Below, one piece after another: positions 48,402 to 57,144 of a stretch of 64,000 nt of DNA. The notes below the pieces were generated by a model. That model was not told the DNA's origin and made no database searches. It saw nothing but the letters and a program-made list of their open reading frames with translations. Source of the DNA: Ponticoccus litoralis (lineage in GTDB: Bacteria; Pseudomonadota; Alphaproteobacteria; Rhodobacterales; Rhodobacteraceae); NCBI RefSeq assembly GCF_039769985.1, contig NZ_JBDNCH010000004.1, forward strand, positions 62,001-126,000, in the 5' to 3' direction. A program made the translations under genes and the position numbers. How positions within the stretch are numbered: the first letter of the stretch is position 1; each line of letters starts with the position of its first letter.

Positions 48402-49067
48402 CTACTTGAAAACAATGACTTGCATTCTTTTCTGTTTGATAGGTTTGGTATGCGTTGCCATGTTCAGGAGATCGCGGAACAGATACGGGAACTGAACAAT
48501 GTGCGAATGGTCGAAACCAGGAACACGCGCCGCGAGTCGTTGCGCTTGAGCGTAGTCCAGATACACATATGCCAGCACCGGCTCGTAGAGCGCCCATAGC
48601 TTCTGTAGTGATCGAGGACTTCGCCCTAGGTAGTTCCGTGCGACTTCGATCCCTTTCGTATCGAGCACGCTCTTATATTCTTGCTGGGCAAACCCCTGTG
48701 CGTCAGCATATGCCGTTCCCTTGGATGACCCATGAATGACGATCCGGCGCAGCACATCTCCTAGGCGCATGACGTCCTGGCACATTTCATCCTGACCCAA
48801 GGCGCATTGTTTCACTGCATATCGAACAGCGCCTTCAAGCAACAATGGATCAGAGCCAGGGGTTGGCCACAGTGCGTCCCGCCTACCGGTCTTCAGGTAC
48901 TGATCGCGAGCTCGAATCTCCAGCAGCCCGGTATGCAGTTTCAAGAAGTCGGCTTTCGTCTTTGTCGCGATGAGAAGGGCTCGTATGGCGAGCCACGCGG
49001 CGTCAAATTCAGAAATGAACGTTAGGTGGGAAATCCTTGCCGCGACGTGTTCTATTTCAGCTACCAC
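48402..49067 (-). CDS. Hypothetical protein next to integrase
   Basis: A 221-aa, helix-rich soluble protein (ARISHLTFISEFDAAWLAIRALLIATKTKADFLKLHTGLLEIR; GSSKGTAYADAQGFAQQEYKSVLDTKGIEVARNYLGRSPRSLQKLWALYEPVLAYVYLD). No family recognised. It starts 3 bp after the integrase stop, so it is probably co-expressed with it. Confidence 0.6.
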   Translation of the reverse strand: MVAEIEHVAARISHLTFISEFDAAWLAIRALLIATKTKADFLKLHTGLLEIRARDQYLKTGRRDALWPTPGSDPLLLEGAVRYAVKQCALGQDEMCQDVMRLGDVLRRIVIHGSSKGTAYADAQGFAQQEYKSVLDTKGIEVARNYLGRSPRSLQKLWALYEPVLAYVYLDYAQAQRLAARVPGFDHSHIVQFPYLFRDLLNMATHTKPIKQKRMQVIVFK

Positions 49068-49070
49068 AGT

Positions 49071-50251
49071 TCAACCTCCACATTGCGAACAAGCAAAAAG
49101 GTTCCAATCGCGCATCAGTTCACGCCTTCTGGAAAGAAGATCAGATCGCGCATAGGCCCGCTCCACTTCCGAACCCACCTTGTGACCCAAGCTCAATTCC
49201 GCCACCTCGCGCGGATGGTTCCCCACCTCGGAAGCCCAATCCCGAAATGCTGATCTGAACCCGTGAACGGTCACACCCTCGATCTCCATGCGGCGCAACA
49301 GCATCAGCATCGACATGTTCGACAGCGGCGTGTGCCGACGCTGGCCTTCAAAGACACATTGGGAGCGAAGGGCTTGCAGTGGTTCGATAATCCCCAGCAT
49401 CTGATCCGTAAGCGGAACGCGGTGCACGGCCCCGGTTTTGGTGCGCTCTTCGGGGATCGTCCAAATCAGGTCATCTAAATCAAACTCCCCCAGACAGCCC
49501 TCAGAACCTCGCTGGTTCGGCATCCAGTCAAGCATGTGAGCATCAGCGCCTTGGCCGCCATCCCGCTTTGCTGTGAGAGCTGCGCGTAGAATGCGGGCAC
49601 GTCTTGCCAGCGCATCGCATTGTGGTGCTTCACCTTGGCCTTCACGCGCGGCAGCACGCGCGCGTCAATAACGACCGTCACAGGGTTTTCGCCCTCGCGG
49701 TAGCCGCGCGACCGCGCCACATCGAGGACCGCCTTCATCCGCTGCGCTACCCTACGCGCTGTTTCGTGTTTCTCGGTCCAGATTGGGGACAGCACCTGCA
49801 GAACTTCAGGCTGGTCGATCTCCGATACGGGCAAACGTCCGATTTTGGGGAAGGCGTAATCGGCGAGTGTGTTGATCCACTGCTGGCCGTGCTTTGGGTT
49901 CTTCCAGGTCGGCAGGCGTTCGATATGGACCTGCCGTGCGACCTCCTCGAAGCACGGCACCTCCTTGTCGCGGTGGTGCTTCGGGTTCAGGCCCTGCTTG
50001 GCGAGGCGTCGGTATTCAAGCGCTCGTTCGCGGGCGACCGTCAGGGTGATGATGTCCGCGCCGCCTAGACCGAAGTCCGTTCGGTTAGGCTTTCCCTGGC
50101 GATTGCGTTGCCCCTTCACTGTGACACGGACGATCCATCGGCGAGCGCCGGATGGGTCTACGACGAGGTATAGGCCATTGCCGTCACCGTGCCGTCCTTG
50201 GCCGAGGGTGCGGACGAGATTCTTGGTCAGTTTGCCGGAGGTGTAGGCCAT
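49071..50251 (-). CDS. Tyrosine site-specific integrase (frame break near 49489)
   Basis: About 393 aa when corrected, of the P4/bacteriophage-type integrases that use tRNA genes. The N-terminal arm-binding part (YLVVDPSGARRWIVRVTVKGQRNRQGKPNRTDFGLGG) and core-binding part precede a catalytic domain with LTCLTGCRTSEVLRAVW (first Arg), VTVHGFRSAFRDWASEV (H-x-x-R) and LGHKVGSEVERAYARSD (His and Tyr). The halves join if the C5 run at 49487-49491 has one more base (AVWGEFDLDDLIWTIPEERTKTG). It lies 150 bp from the tRNA-Ser 3' end. Confidence 0.9.
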
Positions 50252-50399
50252 CGGACGTACCACCTTTCATACCACGGAACGAACAGAACCGAGCGCAATC
50301 GAAGTGAAACGAACGCAACCAACGAACGAGAATAAGCGCTTAAGTCCATAGACTTATACGCTATAAAGCGCCCCAAGGCCATTCAATGAAAATGGTAGG

Positions 50400-50416
50400 T
50401 GGCGGAGACGAAGGGA
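50400..50416. repeat. Right attachment repeat within tRNA-Ser
   Basis: The 17 bp equal to 39037-39053, covering the tRNA-Ser 3' acceptor strand plus the encoded CCA. Integration here keeps the tRNA intact. Confidence 0.82.
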
Positions 50417-50489
50417 TTCGAACCCTCGAGACCCTTTCGGGCCTACTCCCTTAGCAGGGGAGCGCCTTCGACCACTCGGCCACGTCTCC
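50400..50489 (-). tRNA. tRNA-Ser (GCT)
   Basis: On the minus strand the acceptor GGAGACG (5' end at 50489) pairs with CGTCTCC, followed by G and an encoded CCA at 50402-50400. The long variable arm typical of serine tRNAs is present (GTAGGCCCGAAAGGGTCTC), the T-loop reads GGTTCGAATCC, and the anticodon loop CTGCTAA gives anticodon GCT. It is the integration site of the island. Confidence 0.95.
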
Positions 50490-51221
50490 GCTGACCCGTT
50501 TAGTGGGGCATGGTCCGAGAAACAAGGCGAAAATGGCGCCTGCGGTCCCGTTCAATTCACATGCGTGATGCCGCATGCGATTTCGGGTGTCGCGACGCAA
50601 TCCCCCTAGTATCTGGCGATGCTCTGTGACCGGCCACAATGCCTTGGGCAGCCGGGCCGGGGGCATCGAGGGACAGTTTAGGGCTTGCGCTGTTGCGCCA
50701 CCTGCCTTGGGGTGGCAGGTGCAGCCTGCGCCGGCAGCCGTGCCCGGCCGTTGCCGGGCGGGGGTGGGGTGCACCCCGAAGGGGCCGCGCCGCAGAACTT
50801 CGCCCGCCGGGTCATGGGCTTCGCTGCGGGCAGCCGGTTCGACGCGAAGATGCAATGTCCGCATCCTCGGGAAGGTATTGCATGGCCCGTGGCGCCGACC
50901 GCCCGGGCGCTGCGCTTCGGGCTCGCGCCGCTGCTCCGAATCGTTCCTTTGCGCTCGGTGTGCCGGTCACAAAGGCCCCGGGTTCAGCGCGTCCGGGACC
51001 GGGGACGCATGCCCTGATTTGCGCGAGGGAGCCTCATCGCTCTGTTTTCGCCTACGGGTGACAGGGCGCGAAGCGGCAAGGCGCGCGCGGGTCATGACAT
51101 GGTCAGGCGGGGCGCCGGGGCAGGGGCCGAGCGGGGCATGTTCGTTGCGTTCAGGCCCCGCCGGTTGCGGATCGGGCGGCCCGAGCGAGCCGCATCGCCT
51201 GGTGACGCGCCGGGCGCCGGA
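50490..51221. other. Intergenic, no gene seen
   Basis: About 730 bp between the tRNA and the threonine-dehydratase-like gene. Long plus-strand open frames exist, but their composition (Ala/Gly/Arg/Pro runs) is that of GC-rich shadows. No RNA gene was recognised; the tRNA promoter lies at the low end. Confidence 0.5.
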
Positions 51222-52214
51222 TCAGACGCCGGAGGCGCCCTTGCCGGTTTGTCCCGGGGTCCGCGTCAGCCAACCCAGATCGGCATTGCCGCCGGATACC
51301 ACCGCGACGACCGTTTTCCCGGCCAGCGCCGGGGCATCCTGGACCGCGGCGGCCACGGCCACGGCGCCGCCGGGCTCGGCGACGATCTTCAGGTCGTCCA
51401 TCAGGATCCGAATGGCGGCCAAGACCTCTGCTTCGGTGACGGCGCGGCCACCGGACAGGAGTCTTCGATTGATCGGAAAGGTCAGCTCGCCGGGGATCTG
51501 CGTCACGATGGAATCGCAGATCGAGGCATGCCCGGTTTCATTTCCGACCCGCTTGCCCGCCTGCAGGGACCGCTGCGTGTCCTCGAAGTTGACGGGTTCG
51601 GCGGCGTAGATGGCCGTCTTCGGCAGGCGGGTTTCCAAAGCCGTTGCCAGCCCGGCGATCAGCCCGCCCCCGCCAACCGGGCAGTACACCGCGTCGGCCC
51701 CCAGCCCGGCCGCGTCCAACTGATCGGCGATTTCCAGCCCGACGGTGCCTTGCCCGGCCATGACGGCGTAATCGTCATAGGGCGGGGCAAGAACGGCTCC
51801 GGTCTGTTCCGCCAGATCGCGTGCGATCTTGGCACGGTCCCCGGTGTGGCGGTTGTAGGTGATCACCTCGGCGCCCAGGGCCGCGGTATTGCGCAGCTTG
51901 GTGGCCGGAGCGTCCTCGGGCATGATGATGGTCGCCTTGACGCCCATGGCCGAGGCCGCCGCCGCGACCCCCTGCGCGTGGTTTCCCGATGAAAAGGCGA
52001 CCACGCCGCATTGACGCTCTTCCGCGCTCAGCGAGGCTATTTTCGTGTAGGCCCCCCGGATCTTGAAAGAGCCGGTCACCTGAAGGCACTCTGGCTTCAC
52101 CAGCAGGCGGAACCCCAGGCGGTTGTTCAGCAGTTCCGATTCAAGCAATGGCGTCACGCGGACCACACCCTTCAGCGTGGCGGCGGCGGCTTGGATCGTT
52201 TCAAAGGTCAACAT
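51222..52214 (-). CDS. Threonine-dehydratase-like PLP enzyme (possible hydroxyaspartate dehydratase)
   Basis: A 330-aa fold-type II PLP enzyme with TGSFKIRGAY (lysine near residue 51), FSSGNHAQGVA and the phosphate-binding GGGGLIAG. It lacks the C-terminal regulatory domain of biosynthetic IlvA, so it is a catabolic type, like serine racemase or 3-hydroxyaspartate dehydratases. It lies 2 bp after aspartate dehydrogenase, which fits deamination of a hydroxyaspartate to oxaloacetate, but threonine or serine remain possible. No defect seen. Confidence 0.85.
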   Translation of the reverse strand: MLTFETIQAAAATLKGVVRVTPLLESELLNNRLGFRLLVKPECLQVTGSFKIRGAYTKIASLSAEERQCGVVAFSSGNHAQGVAAAASAMGVKATIIMPEDAPATKLRNTAALGAEVITYNRHTGDRAKIARDLAEQTGAVLAPPYDDYAVMAGQGTVGLEIADQLDAAGLGADAVYCPVGGGGLIAGLATALETRLPKTAIYAAEPVNFEDTQRSLQAGKRVGNETGHASICDSIVTQIPGELTFPINRRLLSGGRAVTEAEVLAAIRILMDDLKIVAEPGGAVAVAAAVQDAPALAGKTVVAVVSGGNADLGWLTRTPGQTGKGASGV

Positions 52215-52216
52215 GG

Positions 52217-53032
52217 TCAGCTTCCGATCTGAAGGGTGGCGGATCGATTGCGCAGCAGCGCCACAACGCTTTGCGGCGTGATGCGCCCGGTCCCGGGGTT
52301 CTCTTCCGTCGGGCGGTTCTGGATCGTCATGGTAAAGTCGGAACTGTCAGAAGTGATGTGAACCCTGTGCATATTGCGGGTCAGGGTCGGATCGGCCCAG
52401 ACCTGCATCCGGGTGCGATCCGGGCCAAGCCCGGCAAGACTGAGCGCCGCCGCGACGTTCACATTGGCCGGGAACGCTTTCGCCACCTCGCTCACCGAGC
52501 CTTCGATGATCTGCATCGGCTCGGTCAATCCGGTCAGGTCGAGCCCGGCCTTGGCAAGATACGGGGCGTTTTGCAGCCCGGCGACCGGTTTGCGGGTTTC
52601 GATGACGACGCTGTCGATCCGGCCCACGGCAACCGCCTTCAGCGCGTCCAGCCCCAGCATGGCGCCCGAGGGCACGACAATCCGCGCCCCGGTCTTCTTG
52701 GCCAGATCGATCAGATCGCCGCGCTGGAGCAGCTGGCTGCAGGACATGACCACAAGCGTCTTGCCGGCCTTCAGAACCGGTTCGGCGAGATCGGCGAACA
52801 GGGAGGGCGGCAGGGCTTCCAGCACCCAGTCGCAGCGGTCCGCCATCTCGTCGAAGGTCAGAAAGGGCTGTGGCCGCGTCAAGTCCGCATTCAACGGTGC
52901 CAGCCGGTCCGGGTGGCTGGCGGACAGGCCGCACAGCTCGAAACCGGGCACGCTGCCGCTGTCGATCGCGCGGGCGACCCGCGCGCCGATCGCTCCGATG
53001 CCCGCGATTCCGATGGTTTGAGTGGTGATCAT
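52217..53032 (-). CDS. Aspartate dehydrogenase family protein
   Basis: A 271-aa protein with an N-terminal Rossmann motif (IGIAGIGAIGARVARAI), a middle VMSCSQLLQRGDLIDLAKKTGARIVVPSGAMLGLDAL segment and the C-terminal domain of L-aspartate dehydrogenases (NVNVAAALSLAGLGPDRTRMQVWADPTLTRNMHRV). It catalyses NAD(P)-dependent interconversion of aspartate with iminoaspartate/oxaloacetate. ATG at 53032 is chosen because it sits just before the nucleotide fold. Same direction and tight spacing as the dehydratase gene. Confidence 0.88.
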   Translation of the reverse strand: MITTQTIGIAGIGAIGARVARAIDSGSVPGFELCGLSASHPDRLAPLNADLTRPQPFLTFDEMADRCDWVLEALPPSLFADLAEPVLKAGKTLVVMSCSQLLQRGDLIDLAKKTGARIVVPSGAMLGLDALKAVAVGRIDSVVIETRKPVAGLQNAPYLAKAGLDLTGLTEPMQIIEGSVSEVAKAFPANVNVAAALSLAGLGPDRTRMQVWADPTLTRNMHRVHITSDSSDFTMTIQNRPTEENPGTGRITPQSVVALLRNRSATLQIGS

Positions 53033-53112
53033 CTCGTTCCTTGCATGGTTGGACCTGCGCCGGGACCGGAAAGGCTGCCGCGCCGGTGTCAATTCATCTG
53101 GGGCTGCCCTGG

Positions 53113-54152
53113 TCAGTGAAAGCGGCGAAGGCAGTCGGCAAAGGCGTCGACCTCCGCGTCGCTGTCCGCAAAGGACAGGACGATCCGCACGCCCGACCGT
53201 TCCCCGAACGACCAGGGTCGCAGGGGAAGCCTTCGGCCCTCAGGTGCTCGGCAAGGGCGGGTGGCAGAACCGCGAAGACCTCGTTGATGTGGACGGGATG
53301 CATCAGCCTGACGGCGTCACAGGCGCCCAATGCCCGCGCGACCCGCGTGGCATGGCCATTGGCGCGCGCAGCGTTCCTGCGCCAGAGATCGCCCTCGAGA
53401 TAGCTTAGCAATTGCGCCGACATGTATCGCATCTTTGACGACAGGTGCCCGGCACGCTTGTGCATGACGCGCAGGACCCGCGCGATTTCGGGGTCGAAGG
53501 TGATGACCGCCTCGGCATTCATGGTGCCGTTCTTGGTGGTGCCGAAGGTCAGAAGATCCACGCCGGCCTTCCAGGTCATCTCTGCCGGTGTCGCGCCCAG
53601 ATGGACCAGCGCATTGGCAAAGCGCGCGCCGTCCATATGGACCTTCAGGCCCGCCTGCCGGGCGATGGCCGACAGCCCTGCCAGCTCGTCCAGCGTGTAG
53701 GTCACGCCGGTTTCGGTCGCCTGCGTCAGGCAAAGCGCGCTTGCGTGCATGTGGTGAACATTGCCGATCCCGTGGGCGTCAAGCGCGGCGCGCAGGGCAT
53801 CGGCGGTAATCTTGTTGTCGGCGCCATCGATCAGGGTGATCCGGCCACCGCCCGAATAGAACTCTGGCGCGCCGCCTTCCGTCGTGACGATATGAGCCTG
53901 CGCGTGGCTGAACATCGTGCCGTAGGGCGGAGTCACCGCACCCAGCGCCAGCCCGTTGCCGGCGGTGCCGGTCGGGACCGGAAAGACGAAGCACCTTTTC
54001 TCGAAGAAATCCGAATAGGCGCTGTCGAGCCCCTGCGACCAGCGGTCGGAGCCATAGGCCGTCTCGACACCGTGGTTGCATCGCACAAGCGCGTCCATCA
54101 CCTGATCGCAGACGGGCGCGCCATTGTCGGAATTGAATTTATAGATCGCCAT
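53113..54152 (-). CDS. Low-specificity threonine / hydroxyaspartate-type aldolase (frame break near 53216)
   Basis: About 346 aa, fold-type I PLP enzyme: NSDNGAPVCDQVMDAL, PTGTAGNGLALGA, LKVHMDGARFANALVHLG, and the PLP lysine in LTFGTTKNGTMNAEAV. It cleaves beta-hydroxy amino acids to glycine plus an aldehyde, or glyoxylate if the substrate is hydroxyaspartate. The last 35 codons are out of frame: one more base in the G3 run at 53215-53217 gives PCDPWSFGERSGVRIVLSFADSDAEVDAFADCLRRFH and a stop at 53113. The 1040-bp span is one base short, as predicted. Confidence 0.85.
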
Positions 54153-54213
54153 GTCGGACCATTTCGCTGTGAACTTCCTGCGGATTGTCTGAGCGCCGCG
54201 GCGCTTCACGGTC

Positions 54214-54254
54214 GGGTGCCCCCACCGGGGAGGGGATGAGGTGTGGGGGCACCC
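54214..54254 (-). terminator. Long intercistronic hairpin before aldolase gene
   Basis: A perfect 12-bp stem (GGGTGCCCCCAC at 54214-54225, complement at 54243-54254) with a 17-nt loop, in the gap between amidase and aldolase. There is no T-tract, so mRNA processing or stabilisation is as likely as termination. Confidence 0.5.
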
Positions 54255-54258
54255 GCAA

Positions 54259-54282
54259 GGGCGCCGGACTGAACCGGCGCCC
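54259..54282 (-). terminator. Intercistronic hairpin after amidase gene
   Basis: A perfect 9-bp GC stem (GGGCGCCGG/CCGGCGCCC) with a 6-nt loop, 3 bp after the amidase stop. Stacked with the longer hairpin that follows. Partial terminator or 3'-protecting structure; no T-tract. Confidence 0.5.
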
Positions 54283-54285
54283 TGT

Positions 54286-55693
54286 CTACAGATCGACCTT
54301 CGGGCGCGGGATCGCGAAGGCGTCGTTGCGTTCCAGCGCATGGGCCGCGCGCAGGACGGTGCTTTCCTCGAAGTAGCGCCCGACCAGTTGCAGCGCGATC
54401 GGCAGACCTGCCGAATGCATGGCGCAGGGCATCGTCAGCGCGGGATGGCCCGACATGTTGAAGAAGGTCGTGAAGCGGGTGATCGCGTTGCCCACGGCTT
54501 CGTCCACGCCGTCGCGGGTTGTCTTGACCGTGCCCAGAGGCTGCGCGATTTCCGGCGTCGCGGGGGTCAGCATCAGGTCGACCTCGTCGAACAGGGCGTT
54601 GGTCCTTTGCCGGTAGACTTCGACAAACCGCTTGGCGCGCACGTAATGCTCGGCCAGCAGCGTCTGGCCGAGGGCAAGACCGGCGCGGAAATCCGTGCCG
54701 TACAGCGCGCCACGCTCTTGCAGATATGCCGAATGTGCGCTCAGCGCTTCCGGCATCTGCACGGTCAGCGACACGGCGCGGCTGTGTTCCATGTCCGGGA
54801 ACCGGACGGCAACCAGCTTGGCACCCTGCGCGACCAGATAGGATTTGACCGCGTCCATGGCGGCGAGGATCTCGGGGTCGGTCCGGTCGTAGTAGAAGTT
54901 CTCGGGAATGCCGACGCGCAGGCCGCTGATGTCCCGGTCAAGCGCGGCGGCATAGTCTTCGACCGGGATGTTCTGCGCGCCGGGATCGCGGGGGTCATAG
55001 CCCGCGACAATGCCCGAGGAAATCGGCGCAGTCCGCGACGTCGCGGGTCATCAGGCCGACGTGGTCCAGCGTCCAGCAATAGGGCACGACGCCGGTGGTC
55101 GGCACCCGGCCAATCGTCGGCTTCAGGCCGACCAGCCCGTTCAGCGCGGCAGGCGCGCGGACCGATCCGCCGGTGTCCGTGCCAAGCGATGCCGGCACAA
55201 GCCCGAAGGCGACCGCGGCGGCAGAGCCGCTTGACGATCCACCCGCAAGCCGTGTCGTGTCATAGGCGTTGACGCAGGTGCCATAGACCTCGTTCTCGCC
55301 GGTCGCGCCGTAGGCGAATTCATGCAGGTTGGTCTTGCCCATGCTGACGGCACCGGCCTGCCGCATCTGTGCGACGGCGAAGGCATCCTCTGTCGCGATG
55401 CGGTCGTGGAACACGCGGGATCCGGCAGAGGTCAGAACACCCGCGACGTCGAAGAGGTCTTTCGAGGCATAGGGCACACCGGCAAAGGCGCTTGCGGTCA
55501 GGTCGTCAGCCGTCAGGCGCGCGGCCTCGTCCCGCGCCTGATCGGCGGTCACGGTGATGAAGGCTTTCGACCGTTCGTTATGCGTGGCGATCCGGTCGGC
55601 GAAGACATCCACCAGTTCTCCGGGTGTGATCTCTCCGGCGGTCAGTCTGCGTTTCAAACCGCGTACGGTGTCAAAGGCGATCTCGGTCGACAT
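54286..55693 (-). CDS. Amidase, amidase-signature family (frame break near 55014)
   Basis: About 468 aa when corrected. The Ser-cisSer-Lys triad is visible: lysine in GVPYASKDLFDVAG, serines in LAGGSSSGSAAAVA and GTDTGGSVRAPAALNGLVGLKPT. It hydrolyses amides (AtzF/GatA relatives). Dropping one base of the G3 run at 55013-55015 gives DCADFLGIVAGYDPRDPGAQNIPVEDYAAAL, which joins the halves; the 1408-bp span is one base too long. It follows a small GatC-like gene by 3 bp, so the two probably form a complex. Confidence 0.87.
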
Positions 55694-55696
55694 CGT

Positions 55697-55912
55697 TTAT
55701 CTCTTCTGCACGGTCAAGGCGGGGGGAGTGGTTTCAAGGTCGATCCTGCGCAGCACGTCGAGCTCGTTCAGCAGGTCCTGGAACCCGGTGATGATGCCAA
55801 GCTGCGGGTCGACGAGTTCGTTGATCTCGGCGTCGGTCCAGTCGTGAGACGCCATCTGCGTGCAGATGCCCGTCAGGGTATCCTTGGTCAGTTTCTTCAT
55901 GGGAAAGCTCAT
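55697..55912 (-). CDS. Small GatC/AtzG-like amidase partner
   Basis: A 71-aa helical protein (LTKDTLTGICTQMASHDWTDAEINELVDPQLGIITGFQDLLNELDVLRRIDLETTPPAL). Size, helicity, the Pro-rich end and its place 3 bp before the amidase fit the GatC/AtzG-type stabilising subunits. The sequence alone does not prove the family. MKKLTK at 55900 is an alternative start. Confidence 0.6.
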   Translation of the reverse strand: MSFPMKKLTKDTLTGICTQMASHDWTDAEINELVDPQLGIITGFQDLLNELDVLRRIDLETTPPALTVQKR

Positions 55913-55931
55913 GCTCTTCGGGCAGGGGATG

Positions 55932-55956
55932 GAGCGCGCCGACAGGCGGCGCGCTC
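55932..55956 (-). terminator. Intercistronic hairpin after first M24 gene
   Basis: A perfect 9-bp stem (GAGCGCGCC/GGCGCGCTC) with a 7-nt loop in the 51-bp gap between the M24 gene and the GatC-like gene. No T-tract. One of four such gap hairpins in this operon. Confidence 0.5.
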
Positions 55957-55963
55957 TGATGGC

Positions 55964-57133
55964 TCAGCACAGGATCAGCGTTTCCGGTGTCTGGCTGGTG
56001 AGGATTTCCCCACCCTCTTCGGTCACCATGACGGTGTTGGAGATGAAGTAGTCGGCCACGCTGGTGTTGGTGAACCAGGAGTGCGCGTGAACGACCATGC
56101 CGACCTCGATCTTGCGGGTCGAGTTCGGGAACAGGCTGGTGACCATCGAACCGCCGGTCCAGCTGGGCGGGAAGCCGATCCCGACCAGGTAACCGCAGTG
56201 GTGGCGGTGGTAATCGTTCAGGCCCGCGCTTGCGGCGACATCGTGCCAGGCCTCATAGGCCTGACCCGCTTCATTGCCCGGTTTCAGCGCCTCGCAGATC
56301 GCCTTCATCCCGCGAATGGCCAGGTCGACGGATGCCTCGATACCGGCGGGTGCCGAACCGACATAGGCAAGCCGCCCCATCGGCGCCTGATACTTCCGGT
56401 AGGCCGCGCAGGTCTCCATGAAGACCGCATCGCCCGAGCGGAAGACCTCGCCGCGCCAGGTGGTGTGCTCTTCGCCCAGCCGCGAGGTGGGGCGGAAGAA
56501 GGGGCCGAAGCCGGGGTACTCGCTGCCCGCAAGGATCATCTCCTTGTGGTAGGCGGCGGAGACTTCGTAATCCGATGCGCCGTCTTTCAACGCCTCGATC
56601 GCCGCAAGCGTGCCCATGTCGACCGCATGCGCCGCCTTGCGCGTATAGGACATCTCGAGCGGCGATTTCACCAGGCGCAGATCGTCGATCAGGCCGGAGG
56701 CATCGCTCCACCGGGTGCCCGCGCCGTCGTCCTGAATGCGCTCGGCGTGACGCGGTGTCAGGAACAGGCTGCGTTTTTCAATCCCCACGCGACCGCCCCA
56801 GAGCCCGAGGTCCTTCATCGCCTGATGCACGTAGTCGGAAAGCTCTTCGTGGTCCTTGTGGCCGTAGAAGGTGGCGTTTTCGACCTGGTTGTCGAAGGTG
56901 ATCTTTTCCATCGCGCGGCAGGCAAGGCCCATCTTGCCGTCACGGTTCAGGATCAGGACGTGCGCCGCGAAGAAGCCCCAGTGGTCCATCCCGGTCAGGT
57001 AGTAGATGCTCTCGGGGACCGAGATCAGGATCCCGTCGAGGTCGTTCCGCTCCAGCACGGTCCGGGCGCGGGCCACCCGCTCTTGCAACTCTTGCTGCGG
57101 AAACGGCTTGTTGATCATGTTCAGATCTTTCAT
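55964..57133 (-). CDS. Creatinase/ectoine-hydrolase-like M24 protein
   Basis: A 389-aa pita-bread fold protein with an N-terminal creatinase domain (LDGILISVPESIYYLTGMDHWGFFAAHVLIL) and a C-terminal M24 domain (HHCGYLVGIGFPPSWTGGSMVTSLFPNS; EVGMVVHAHSW). The usual metal ligands D-x10-D are replaced (VFMETCAAYRKYQAPMGRLAYV), as in creatinase-type, metal-independent members such as ectoine hydrolase relatives. It probably hydrolyses a C-N bond of a small osmolyte or amino acid derivative. The next gene upstream is a second M24 protein, 11 bp away. Confidence 0.82.
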   Translation of the reverse strand: MKDLNMINKPFPQQELQERVARARTVLERNDLDGILISVPESIYYLTGMDHWGFFAAHVLILNRDGKMGLACRAMEKITFDNQVENATFYGHKDHEELSDYVHQAMKDLGLWGGRVGIEKRSLFLTPRHAERIQDDGAGTRWSDASGLIDDLRLVKSPLEMSYTRKAAHAVDMGTLAAIEALKDGASDYEVSAAYHKEMILAGSEYPGFGPFFRPTSRLGEEHTTWRGEVFRSGDAVFMETCAAYRKYQAPMGRLAYVGSAPAGIEASVDLAIRGMKAICEALKPGNEAGQAYEAWHDVAASAGLNDYHRHHCGYLVGIGFPPSWTGGSMVTSLFPNSTRKIEVGMVVHAHSWFTNTSVADYFISNTVMVTEEGGEILTSQTPETLILC

Positions 57134-57144
57134 CGTCGTCGGCC

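Larger units (their letters stand above)
39037..50416. mobile_element. tRNA-Ser integrative mobilizable island
   Basis: An 11.4-kb island bounded by a 17-bp perfect direct repeat (39037-39053 and 50400-50416). The right copy is the 3' end of tRNA-Ser, including the encoded CCA. A tyrosine integrase lies next to the tRNA, and an AlpA-like protein, MobC, relaxase and one T4SS-like gene lie inside. With no complete conjugation apparatus it should depend on a helper element for transfer. Cargo: the wHTH/kinase/unknown operon and several hypothetical genes. Boundaries are inferred from the repeat. Confidence 0.8.

Noticed and set aside
50575..51609. 344-codon plus-strand open frame after tRNA-Ser
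   Set aside because: Runs into the antisense of the threonine-dehydratase-like gene, and its upstream part is Ala/Gly/Arg/Pro-rich with no recognisable domain.
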